Of a DNA stretch of 14,446 nucleotides, positions 1 through 7,032 are shown piece by piece. The notes below the pieces were generated by a model. The model searched no databases. It saw nothing but the letters and a program-made list of their open reading frames with translations, and was not told where the DNA came from. The translations under genes and the position numbers were made by a program. The stretch covers positions 1-14,446 of the forward strand of contig MELN01000043.1 in NCBI GenBank assembly GCA_001768675.1, in the 5' to 3' direction. Position 1 is the stretch's first letter; each line of letters starts with the position of its first letter. Origin of the DNA: Actinobacteria bacterium RBG_16_64_13. GTDB lineage: Bacteria; Actinomycetota; Thermoleophilia; RBG-16-64-13.

Positions 1-1144
1 AGGAGCCCTTCGACCGGCCTCCGGAGTCCAGGATCAGGCCGAAGAGCCATGGAGCCATCAGTGAGCCCACAAAGCCCATCGAGGTATTGAGGCCGGTCGC
101 CGGTCCCACCTGCTCAGGCTTCGCCACCACCTCGGGTAGGCACGCAAGCATCGCCGGGAAGAAGAACATCCCGAAGAACGCGGCCACGATCACCATCGCA
201 GCGGCTAGGGGGATGCCGGGCACGACTCCGACGACCACTGTGGTCACCAGAATGGCGATCATCCCGCCCACGATGACCCCCAGCTTGCCCCACCGGTTCG
301 CGGCCACCGCTCCCAAAGGATTGCCGATGACCTGGGCCGCGCCCAGTCCGGCTATCACGTACACTGACGTCGCCTCCGACGCGCCGTGCACATCCTGCAA
401 GAAGCTCGGGGTCCAAGCCAGAGCGCCCACACCGAGGGCCAGTCCGGCCGCGTTGGTCAACCCCAGGATGAGAGCCCGCCGGTTCGTCAGCACCGCACCC
501 AGGGAGACAATCAATCCCTTTAGCGAAGTCGCTCCCTCCGCATGCTGAGGCCGAACCCGGAGCGCCTTCTGAGACAGAACCGCCGCCCCCACGACGGCTC
601 CCAGACCCGCGGTGGTGAGAAACACCGCCCGGTACCCGCCCGCGCTCTGGATGGCCGGCATCACAAACAGCGCCACCATGCTGCCCAGCCCGAAGCCGCA
701 GCCCAGGATGCCCAGCGCCCGCCCCACTCGCGCTGGAGGTAAGGCGTGGGCCAAGACTGGGATGCTCGTGGCGATCACCATGCCACCCCCGATGCCCTGC
801 AGCGCCCGGCCGACGATGAATCCCTCGAACCCGCCGCTCAACCCAAAAACCAGAGATCCCAACACGAAGCAACCGCAACTCACGCCCAAGAGCCGCCCGC
901 CCCAGCGGGAGGCGCCGATACCCGAGAGGATGCCGGAAGCGCCATAGAAACCCATGAACACCGAGGTGAGGAGTCCGATCTGCGCGTCGGTGAGACCCAA
1001 CTCGATCCGCAATTGGTTGGTCACCACTGGGAGGAGTGAGAGCGTCACCGCCGACATGATGAAGACGAACATCAGCGACCCCGCCAACACGTCCGCCCCC
1101 GCGCGGGTCTTGACGATCGGTCCGCGGTCCTCCGGCTGTTCCAT
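1..1144 (-). CDS. MFS transporter, C-terminus cut by window edge
   Basis: Membrane transporter of the major facilitator superfamily; 381 codons are visible and the 3' end lies beyond the left edge. Hydrophobic segments run throughout. The loop after TM2 reads GASRWGGR, a degenerate form of MFS motif A without the usual Asp. RALQGIGGGMV and, near the end, VVAKPEQVG and APWLFGLILD are typical of the superfamily. These words recur in the upstream gene, so the two are paralogues. An ATG at 1153 overlaps the upstream stop but has no room for a ribosome site; the in-frame ATG at 1144 has AAGGAG nine bases upstream and is preferred. Substrate is unknown. The adjacent divergent oxidoreductase operon makes uptake or export of its substrate a possibility, but this is inference only. 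Confidence 0.88.
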   Translation of the reverse strand, partial: MEQPEDRGPIVKTRAGADVLAGSLMFVFIMSAVTLSLLPVVTNQLRIELGLTDAQIGLLTSVFMGFYGASGILSGIGASRWGGRLLGVSCGCFVLGSLVFGLSGGFEGFIVGRALQGIGGGMVIATSIPVLAHALPPARVGRALGILGCGFGLGSMVALFVMPAIQSAGGYRAVFLTTAGLGAVVGAAVLSQKALRVRPQHAEGATSLKGLIVSLGAVLTNRRALILGLTNAAGLALGVGALAWTPSFLQDVHGASEATSVYVIAGLGAAQVIGNPLGAVAANRWGKLGVIVGGMIAILVTTVVVGVVPGIPLAAAMVIVAAFFGMFFFPAMLACLPEVVAKPEQVGPATGLNTSMGFVGSLMAPWLFGLILDSGGRSKGS

Positions 1145-1149
1145 GAGTG

Positions 1150-2391
1150 TCATCTCCTTGGCACCTTGAAGAAGATCGAGCCCACGGCCCCGGCGATCCC
1201 AAAGGCGGCCAAGACCAGATAGCCGGCGAAGTAGCCCAACTCATGGTCGAGGACGAGACCGAACAGCCAGGGGGCAAGCGTGGATATCCCGAAGCCCACG
1301 AGGTTGATCAAGCCGGCGGCCGTACCCACCTGCTCCGGCTTGGCCACCACATCCGGGATCATCGCGAAGCGGGGAGAGAAGTAGGCCAGGCTGAAGAAAC
1401 CCACAAGCGCGACCATGACGAACACGAAGACCCGGCCCGGGAGCGCGGCCACCAGTATCGTCACCACCGACATGGCTATCATCGACCCCGTGATGACCGG
1501 CATCCTTCCCCAGCGGATGGCGCTCACGGCACCCGTAGGAGCGCCGATCACCTGAGCCACGGCGAGACCGGCGGTCAGATACGCGGCCACGCTGGCCCTC
1601 GACCCGTACGTTCCCTGGAGGAAGGCCGGGGTCCAAATGAGGACGCCTGTCCCCACGGCCAGCGAGGCGGCATTGAACAATCCGAGAAGAAGCACCCCGC
1701 GGTTGACAGCCACGGCACCCAGAGTGCGGCTCAGGGCTCGGAACGAGAGAACCTCCGTAGCCTGGACCGGGAGCGCCCGTACCGGCTTCTGGGCGATGGC
1801 GGCGCCGCCGATCACCAGGGCGATCACCGCGGTGACGAGGTAGACGGCGCGGAATCCTCCGAGCGTGGCCACGGTGGGCATGAGCACAAGACTTGCCAGA
1901 GCTCCAAGGCCTTTCCCCGTGGCGAAGATCCCCCAGCCCCGGTTGCGCGCCCCGGGGGCCAGATAGCGGGCCATGATGGGACTGCTCACCGGCAAGACCA
2001 TCCCGCCCCCCAACCCCTGCAAGACCCGCCCGGTGAGGAAGCCCGAGTACGAAGAGCTGAGCCCGAAGACGACCGATCCCGCGACGAAGAGCGCACAACT
2101 GACGATGAACACGCGGCCCCCCCAGCGCGCGGCTCCTGCACCCGCCGGTATTCCGACGGCGCCATACGCGAACATGAACACGGAGGTCAGAAGGCCGACT
2201 TGCGAGGCCGACAGGCTGAACTTCCTTTGCAGTTCCGCTGTGACAACTGCCATGAGGGCCAAGGTGAGTGTGGACAACAGATAGAAGAGCATGAGTGTCA
2301 AGGCGAGGGTATCGCCGCTGCGCGCTCGTGCTCCTGCCGCCCCGTCCGCGGGCGCGAGCACCCCTGTCCCGTCTCTGTGGCCGGTCATCAT
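1150..2391 (-). CDS. MFS transporter, paralogue of its neighbour
   Basis: Complete MFS transporter of 413 residues, a usual length for a 12-TM member. After a short polar N-terminus, hydrophobic helices begin at about residue 27. The post-TM2 loop is GAARWGGR. RVLQGLGGGMV follows in the fourth-helix region, and VVAKPEQVGTAAGL and APWLFGLVLD lie near the C-terminus. Each has a counterpart in the adjacent MFS gene, showing a tandem duplication. The start is one of two consecutive ATGs (2391 or 2388) just after GGGAG. An open frame continues upstream to 2478, but it has no ribosome site and a proline/arginine-rich composition unlike an MFS N-terminus. The stop overlaps the upstream-most ATG of the next gene, so the pair is co-transcribed. 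Substrate unknown. Confidence 0.9.
   Translation of the reverse strand: MMTGHRDGTGVLAPADGAAGARARSGDTLALTLMLFYLLSTLTLALMAVVTAELQRKFSLSASQVGLLTSVFMFAYGAVGIPAGAGAARWGGRVFIVSCALFVAGSVVFGLSSSYSGFLTGRVLQGLGGGMVLPVSSPIMARYLAPGARNRGWGIFATGKGLGALASLVLMPTVATLGGFRAVYLVTAVIALVIGGAAIAQKPVRALPVQATEVLSFRALSRTLGAVAVNRGVLLLGLFNAASLAVGTGVLIWTPAFLQGTYGSRASVAAYLTAGLAVAQVIGAPTGAVSAIRWGRMPVITGSMIAMSVVTILVAALPGRVFVFVMVALVGFFSLAYFSPRFAMIPDVVAKPEQVGTAAGLINLVGFGISTLAPWLFGLVLDHELGYFAGYLVLAAFGIAGAVGSIFFKVPRR
1154..1159 (-). promoter_or_regulatory. Ribosome binding site of the downstream MFS gene
   Basis: AAGGAG on the minus strand, inside the last codons of the upstream MFS gene. It abuts the ATG at 1153 directly but lies nine bases from the ATG at 1144, so it favours the latter as the start. 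Confidence 0.6.
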
Positions 2392-2538
2392 GCTCCCGTG
2401 AAAAGCGCCCCCGGGCCATACTACCGGAGGAGGTCGGCGGGCGATACGTGCCCCGGCCGATAGTACAGCGCGGACCACTCGTGTTAGTCTGCGCTTGGAT
2501 GGCGGCCCGCCAGGTGGCCGCGCCTAGAAGGGAGCGTC
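2392..2538. promoter_or_regulatory. Divergent intergenic region with imperfect inverted repeat
   Basis: This is the 147-base gap between the divergent MFS and oxidoreductase operons and must hold promoters for both. An imperfect inverted repeat is visible: TACTACCGG at 2419-2427 and CCGATAGTA at 2457-2465, eight of nine positions matching. The second arm contains TACTAT on the minus strand (2460-2465), a possible -10 box for the MFS pair. No convincing -35 box is seen in either direction. Confidence 0.35.
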
Positions 2539-2922
2539 TTGCCCAGATTCCTCATCCGCTGGGGCATCACCGCGGGGGCCGTCGCCGTGGCGGCATGGAT
2601 CGTCCCGGGCATAGCCGTGGCCGAGCCCCATCGCGTCTGGGCGGTCGTTCTGGTCGCTCTTGTGCTGGGCCTGGTCAACGCCTTCATTCGCCCGGTGATC
2701 TCCGCCTTGTCGTGCGGGCTGATCGTGCTCACGTTGGGCCTGTTTGCCTTGATCATCAACGGCCTCATGCTCTGGCTGGCATCGTGGATCACAGTCAACT
2801 GGATAGGCTTGGACTTCCGCGTGGACGGCTTCTGGAACGCGCTCCTGGGGGCGTTGATCATCAGTGTGGTCTCCGTCATCGTGTCGATCTTCGTCGGGGG
2901 GAAGAAGCGCAAAAAGAAATGA
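2539..2922 (+). CDS. YvlD / phage-holin-IV-like 4-TM membrane protein
   Basis: Small integral membrane protein, 127 residues, of the family annotated as YvlD or mycobacterial 4-TM phage holin superfamily IV. Family signs are the N-terminal RFLIRWGITAGAVAVAAWIVPGI segment split around PGI, the NAFIRPVI motif at about 52-59, TLGLFALIINGLMLW at about 76-90, a final helix and a lysine-rich tail. TTG at 2539 is chosen because it gives the family's usual N-terminus and AAGGGAG lies four bases upstream. Members occur in ordinary chromosomes and are not evidence of a prophage; their function is poorly known. Its stop overlaps the start of the flavoprotein gene by ATGA, which ties it to the redox operon. 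Confidence 0.85.
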   Translation: MPRFLIRWGITAGAVAVAAWIVPGIAVAEPHRVWAVVLVALVLGLVNAFIRPVISALSCGLIVLTLGLFALIINGLMLWLASWITVNWIGLDFRVDGFWNALLGALIISVVSVIVSIFVGGKKRKKK

Positions 2923-4232
2923 GGGTCCCCCTGGCCATAGTGGGAAACGGGGGCGCTGCGGCCGAGGCGGTAGTGGCGTTACGCGCGCATGCGTACGCCG
3001 GGGATATCCATCTCTTCGCCGACAACCAGGACGCTCCTTACAACCCCATGCTGGGCACCTACCTGATCTCGGGAGCCATCCCCTTGGAACGGGCGTTCCC
3101 GTTCGGGGACGGCCACCGCTTCTATGAGGACCATGGGGTCACCACCCATTTGGGCCAGGCCGTGACCGCCCTTGACGCCGCGGAACAGAGGCTGACCACC
3201 GGCGACGGGTCGGCGTACAGCTACGACTACTGCCTGGTGGCGACCGGGGCCCGGCCCGCTGTGCCGCCGGTGCTGGGCCTGCGCGAAGCCCTTGCGGCCC
3301 CAGGTGGCGCCCAAGAACGGCGAGTGTTCACCCTGCGGTCCTTCTCCGACGCCGCAGGCCTCAAGGAAACCCTCGCCTGCTTGCGCTCCCGGCCCGGTGA
3401 GCCCGCGCGGGTGGCGGTGGTCGGAGCTTCCTTCGTGGGGATCAAGGTCGCTTCCCTCGTGCACGACTTGGGCATGCGTGTCTGCCTGATAGAGCGGGAG
3501 CCTCACATACTGCCCTTATCCGCCCACCCCGACTGCGCCCGGCCCATGGAGGACCATCTGCTCGAACAGGGATACGAGCTGCGGCTGGGCGCTGCCTTGG
3601 CCGGAGTGGAGATGGGGCCCTTTGGCGTGCGGCTGGACTTCGGCGCGCTGCCCGGCGCCGCCGATCCGAGCGGCGCCAAAGGCACGGCGTGCGAGGAGTC
3701 GACGACTCAAGAAGACGTGGACCTGGTTGTGGTCTGCGCGGGCATCCGGACGTCACTGGATCTCCTCGCCGCCGGTCAGGTCGACACTGCGGAGGGCATC
3801 CTGGTCGACGAGCGCATGCGTTCCAGCATTCCCACGCTTTACGCCGCCGGGGACGTCGCCCAAGGCAAGAACCTCCTGTCGGGACGTCACGAGATAATCG
3901 GCTCGTGGGCAAGCGCCCGCTACCAGGGCCGCGCCGCGGGACGCAGTCTCGCCGGCGCACCGGCCGGGTACCCCGGTGGCGTTCCTCACAACATCACCCA
4001 CGTCGGCCGCCTGCTTTTCGCCAGCGTGGGGTGTATAAAGGACTACGACCGCATGACCATCTGCCGCGACGGGAATTCTCTGCAGGTACGAGTCTGGCAG
4101 GGCGAACGGCTGGCAGGTGTCAATCTCTTGGACTGCTGTCTCAACGCCGGGACGATGAAACAGGCCTTGCTCAGAGCTGCCACTGGTGCAGTCACCAACA
4201 CGGGGGCGACATGGATAAGCTTCAACGGATGA
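2919..4232 (+). CDS. FAD-dependent NAD(P) pyridine nucleotide oxidoreductase
   Basis: Flavoprotein of 437 residues in the two-Rossmann pyridine nucleotide-disulphide oxidoreductase superfamily. The FAD-binding dinucleotide motif is at residues 7-16 (IVGNGGAAAE), the ATGARP segment at 108-113, a second NAD(P)-binding fold at about 165-194 (VAVVGASFVG, ending in an acidic IERE, which favours NADH), and the FAD-contacting AAGDVAQ at 309-315. A C-terminal dimerisation-type domain follows. The region that carries the redox cysteine in NADH oxidase and CoA-disulphide reductase instead reads PYNPMLGTYLISG, closer to NirB or rubredoxin-reductase types. This suggests electron transfer to a partner rather than disulphide chemistry. 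It overlaps the genes on both sides and is probably the electron entry or exit point for the molybdoenzyme; that role is inference. Confidence 0.88.
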   Translation: MRVPLAIVGNGGAAAEAVVALRAHAYAGDIHLFADNQDAPYNPMLGTYLISGAIPLERAFPFGDGHRFYEDHGVTTHLGQAVTALDAAEQRLTTGDGSAYSYDYCLVATGARPAVPPVLGLREALAAPGGAQERRVFTLRSFSDAAGLKETLACLRSRPGEPARVAVVGASFVGIKVASLVHDLGMRVCLIEREPHILPLSAHPDCARPMEDHLLEQGYELRLGAALAGVEMGPFGVRLDFGALPGAADPSGAKGTACEESTTQEDVDLVVVCAGIRTSLDLLAAGQVDTAEGILVDERMRSSIPTLYAAGDVAQGKNLLSGRHEIIGSWASARYQGRAAGRSLAGAPAGYPGGVPHNITHVGRLLFASVGCIKDYDRMTICRDGNSLQVRVWQGERLAGVNLLDCCLNAGTMKQALLRAATGAVTNTGATWISFNG

Positions 4233-6457
4233 TCAAGGGCAAGATCCCGGGCGAGGCTACGGGCATCGAGGTCCGCAGATCGGTATGCACCATATGCGAC
4301 CCCAGCGGGATCTGCGGCCTTGACTGCTACGTGAAGGACGGTCGCATCATCAAGGTCGAGGGGACCCTCGAGAACCCCAACAACGGAGGCACGCTCTGCT
4401 CCAAGGGCGCGGCCCAGCGCCAATGGGTGTACCACGAAGACCGGCTGCGCACCCCTCTCAAGCGAGTGGGCCCGCGCGGCTCGGGCGAGATGAAGCCCAT
4501 CTCCTGGACGGAGGCCCTGGACGCTGTCGCCGGCAACCTGCAGCGGCTCAAGGCCGAGAGCGGACCGGAGTCGGTGGTCTTCTACTGCGGGTATCCCAAG
4601 CAGCCCAGGCCTTTCCTGCAACGGCTGGCTCTTGAATTCGGCTCCCCCAACTACTGCACCGAGTCGAGCGCCTGCTTCACGGCCATGGCCATGAGCTGGC
4701 GCCTGGACTACGGCCAGATGGCCGGTCCGGACATCGCCAACACCAAGTGCCTGCTCGTGTGGAGCGGCAACCCGTTCTATGCCAGCACCCCCAACGCCCG
4801 CCGGTTGATGGACGCCCGCGATCGGGGCGTGAAGTTCATCGTGATCGATCCGCGCAAGTCCCCCATCGCCGGCATAGCCGATCTGCACCTGAGATTGCGG
4901 CCCGGCACCGACGGGGCGCTCGCCTTGGCGATGGCGAACGTCATCATCAGTGAGGGCCTCTACGACCGGCAGTTCGTGTCCGAATGGAGCCGGGGCTTCG
5001 ACGGCTACCGGGCCTTGGCGGCGGAGTACGGCTTGGAGCGCACGGAGCAGATCACCGGGGTGCCCGCGGCTCTGATCCGCGAAGCGGCGCTCCTCTACGC
5101 TACGAGCAAGCCGGCAGCTATGATGCCGAGCTCCACGCCGGTCGTCCACCACACGAACGGGGTGCAGAACCAGCGTGCTGCCGCTGCCCTGGTGGGCCTT
5201 ACCGGCAACTTCGACATCCCAGGCGGCAATGTCCCGCAGTCTTTCAGTTGGCTGGAGGTCTCCGGCGCCGGGTTCACGACGCGCGAGCACGAGTTCGCCA
5301 TGCCCCGGGCATGGGACGACATGCCGCCGCGCCTGGGAGCCGAGCGCTTCCCGGTTTGGACCCGCATGATCGACCAGGGGCAGGCCATGGACCTGCCCAG
5401 GCAGATCGCCACGGGTGAGCCCTACCCGCTGCGGGGAATGGTGGGTTTCGGGATGAACCACCGCCTCTGGCCCGATTCGAACGGCCTAATGGCGGCCGTC
5501 GACAAGCTGGATTTCGTCTGCGTCGTCGACCTCTTCCTTACCGACACTGCCAAGCATGCCGACATCGTCCTCCCGGCCTGCAGTTCGGTGGAACGCAGCG
5601 AGTTACGCTGCTACCCACAGAAGTACGCCATCCTCACCCGGCCGGTCATCGAGCCGCTGGGAGAAGCCCGCTCCGACACCGACATCATCATCGGCCTCGT
5701 GCAGAAATTGGGGCTGGACGACCCCCTCCTGAATCCCGCCGGCTCGGGCGCCGGCGGACCCGGGCGCGGGTTCCTTCCGAACGGCGCTCCCGACTTCGGG
5801 GAGGTCTTCGACGACGCATTGGACTGGATCTTGCAGCCCAGCGACGTGACGATTACTGAACTCAAGAAGCATCCAGCCGGCATGCCGGTCCCGAAGCCGC
5901 TGCCGGTGGCGTTCAAGAAGTACGAGAAGAAGGGCTTTCCCACCCCCAGCGGCAAGATGGAGTTCGCCTCCTCGCTTCTCGAGGAGCAGGCCGGGTGTAG
6001 CGGTTTCGACCCCCTTCCCGTCTATAACGAGCCACGGCTCAGCCCCGTGTCGACCCCCGACATTGCCGGCGAGTATCCCCTGGTGCTCAACACCGGACCG
6101 CGACTGCCGATGTTCATCCACTCACGCACCTTCCGGCTCCCCTGGACCCGTAGCCTACGCCGTGACGCCGCCGCCGACCTCGATCCGGCCACCGCGCGCA
6201 ACCTGGGCGTCGCCCAGGGCGACCGCATCGAGGTTTCGACTTCCACCGGGTCCATCCAGGTGCTGGCTAATCTCACCGAGCTCGCTCATCCCGGGACGGT
6301 GCACATGTTCCACGACTATCCAGAGGCCGACGTCAACTCCCTTCTCCAAGGAGACTACCTGGATCCGATCTCCGGATTCCCCGGTTATAAGGCCGCACTC
6401 TGCGCGGTCAAAAAGGTAGCGCCGGCGGCCTCGCCGACTGAGGAGGTGAGGCAATGA
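4211..6457 (+). CDS. Molybdopterin oxidoreductase, catalytic subunit
   Basis: Catalytic subunit of the DMSO reductase superfamily, 748 residues. The N-terminal Fe-S site uses C26, C29, C35 and C63 (C-x2-C-x5-C-x27-C); C39 is also nearby. ESSAC places C155 where the family carries its molybdenum ligand, so cysteine is the likely ligand. NCLLVWSG-type and VIDPRKSPIAGIADLHL segments, TPSGKMEF at about 578-585 and a C-terminal molybdopterin-dinucleotide domain from about 620 follow in normal order. No twin-arginine signal is present, so the enzyme should be cytoplasmic. Overall size and layout resemble the acetylene hydratase / thiosulphate reductase-like branch, but the substrate cannot be deduced. 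ATG 4211 follows a G-rich stretch and overlaps the flavoprotein by 22 bases; ATG 4229 (ATGA overlap) is an alternative start removing six residues. Confidence 0.92.
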   Translation: MDKLQRMIKGKIPGEATGIEVRRSVCTICDPSGICGLDCYVKDGRIIKVEGTLENPNNGGTLCSKGAAQRQWVYHEDRLRTPLKRVGPRGSGEMKPISWTEALDAVAGNLQRLKAESGPESVVFYCGYPKQPRPFLQRLALEFGSPNYCTESSACFTAMAMSWRLDYGQMAGPDIANTKCLLVWSGNPFYASTPNARRLMDARDRGVKFIVIDPRKSPIAGIADLHLRLRPGTDGALALAMANVIISEGLYDRQFVSEWSRGFDGYRALAAEYGLERTEQITGVPAALIREAALLYATSKPAAMMPSSTPVVHHTNGVQNQRAAAALVGLTGNFDIPGGNVPQSFSWLEVSGAGFTTREHEFAMPRAWDDMPPRLGAERFPVWTRMIDQGQAMDLPRQIATGEPYPLRGMVGFGMNHRLWPDSNGLMAAVDKLDFVCVVDLFLTDTAKHADIVLPACSSVERSELRCYPQKYAILTRPVIEPLGEARSDTDIIIGLVQKLGLDDPLLNPAGSGAGGPGRGFLPNGAPDFGEVFDDALDWILQPSDVTITELKKHPAGMPVPKPLPVAFKKYEKKGFPTPSGKMEFASSLLEEQAGCSGFDPLPVYNEPRLSPVSTPDIAGEYPLVLNTGPRLPMFIHSRTFRLPWTRSLRRDAAADLDPATARNLGVAQGDRIEVSTSTGSIQVLANLTELAHPGTVHMFHDYPEADVNSLLQGDYLDPISGFPGYKAALCAVKKVAPAASPTEEVRQ

Positions 6458-6954
6458 GCCACGCGTTCTATCTGGATGTGGATCGCTGCACGGGCTGCTT
6501 CGCCTGCGCAGTGGCCTGCATGGACCAGAACGATCTGGAGGTAGAGACCGAATCCATCGCCTGGCGGCAGGTCTTCCCAATCACGCTCGGCGAGGGTCCG
6601 GACGCCCGCCTCCGCTATATCTCGCTCGCTTGCATGCACTGCGAGGACGCCCCGTGTCTCATGGCCTGCCCTACCGGCGCCATCGCGCGCGAGACGGGTA
6701 CCCGTGTGGTCAAGGTGCGCAGCGAGTTCTGCATCGGCTGCCATAGCTGCTCCATCGCGTGCCCGTTCGGAGTGCCGCGGTTCGGCAAGGATGGCACGAT
6801 GCAGAAATGCGACCTCTGCAGTGTCCGGCTGGAGAACGGCCTCGATCCTGCTTGCGTGCGCGTCTGCCCGACGAAGGCGCTACGCCAAGGAGATCCAAAC
6901 GACCTCGGCCTCGAAGTGGGGAGGAAAGCAGCCGAGCGGTTCGCCGGCCCCTAG
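6454..6954 (+). CDS. Four-cluster ferredoxin electron-transfer subunit
   Basis: Electron-transfer subunit of the DmsB/PhsB/HycB type, 166 residues. It carries sixteen cysteines in four sets: 12/15/18/22, 60/63/68/72, 93/96/99/103 and 119/122/134/138, enough for four [4Fe-4S] clusters. The last set has the enlarged C-x2-C-x11-C-x3-C spacing typical of these subunits. The ATG overlaps the molybdoenzyme stop by ATGA and is preceded by GGAGGT at 6442-6447, six bases away. It presumably wires the molybdenum site to the flavoprotein encoded upstream. There is no signal peptide, and no membrane-anchor gene follows; the next gene is convergent. Confidence 0.93.
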   Translation: MSHAFYLDVDRCTGCFACAVACMDQNDLEVETESIAWRQVFPITLGEGPDARLRYISLACMHCEDAPCLMACPTGAIARETGTRVVKVRSEFCIGCHSCSIACPFGVPRFGKDGTMQKCDLCSVRLENGLDPACVRVCPTKALRQGDPNDLGLEVGRKAAERFAGP

Positions 6955-6993
6955 GCGCAGTCCCCTAGGGCGCAGCCCGCGAGGTTGTCAGCG

Positions 6994-7032
6994 CCGCCCG
7001 GGCAGGGCGGGCGCGCGGCCTTCGCGCGGCCC
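6994..7032. terminator. Possible bidirectional terminator between convergent operons
   Basis: Two GC-rich hairpins lie between the ferredoxin gene and the convergent HD-GYP gene. The first pairs CCGCCC (6994-6999) with GGGCGG (7005-7010). The second pairs GGGCGCGCG (7009-7017) with CGCGC and GCCC (7023-7032) around one bulged G, with loop GCCTT. They overlap by two bases, so they may be alternatives. No U-tract follows either, hence moderate confidence. The second reaches the HD-GYP stop codon. Confidence 0.4.

Noticed and set aside
2295..2918. Upstream extension of the flavoprotein frame
   Set aside because: It is open only by GC bias, covers the MFS start and the whole YvlD-like gene, and codes Arg/Pro-rich sequence. 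The ATG at 2919 begins directly at the FAD motif.
2539..2922. Prophage holin
   Set aside because: YvlD-like proteins are common chromosomal genes, and no endolysin, capsid or integrase lies nearby.
3689..4210. Upstream extension of the molybdoenzyme frame
   Set aside because: It lies within the flavoprotein coding sequence and shows no domain; the true N-terminus precedes the first Fe-S motif.
6951..6975. Direct repeat CTAGGCGCAG / CTAGGGCGCAG after the ferredoxin stop
   Set aside because: It is only two imperfect copies in a GC-rich gap, with no sign of a mobile element or attachment site.
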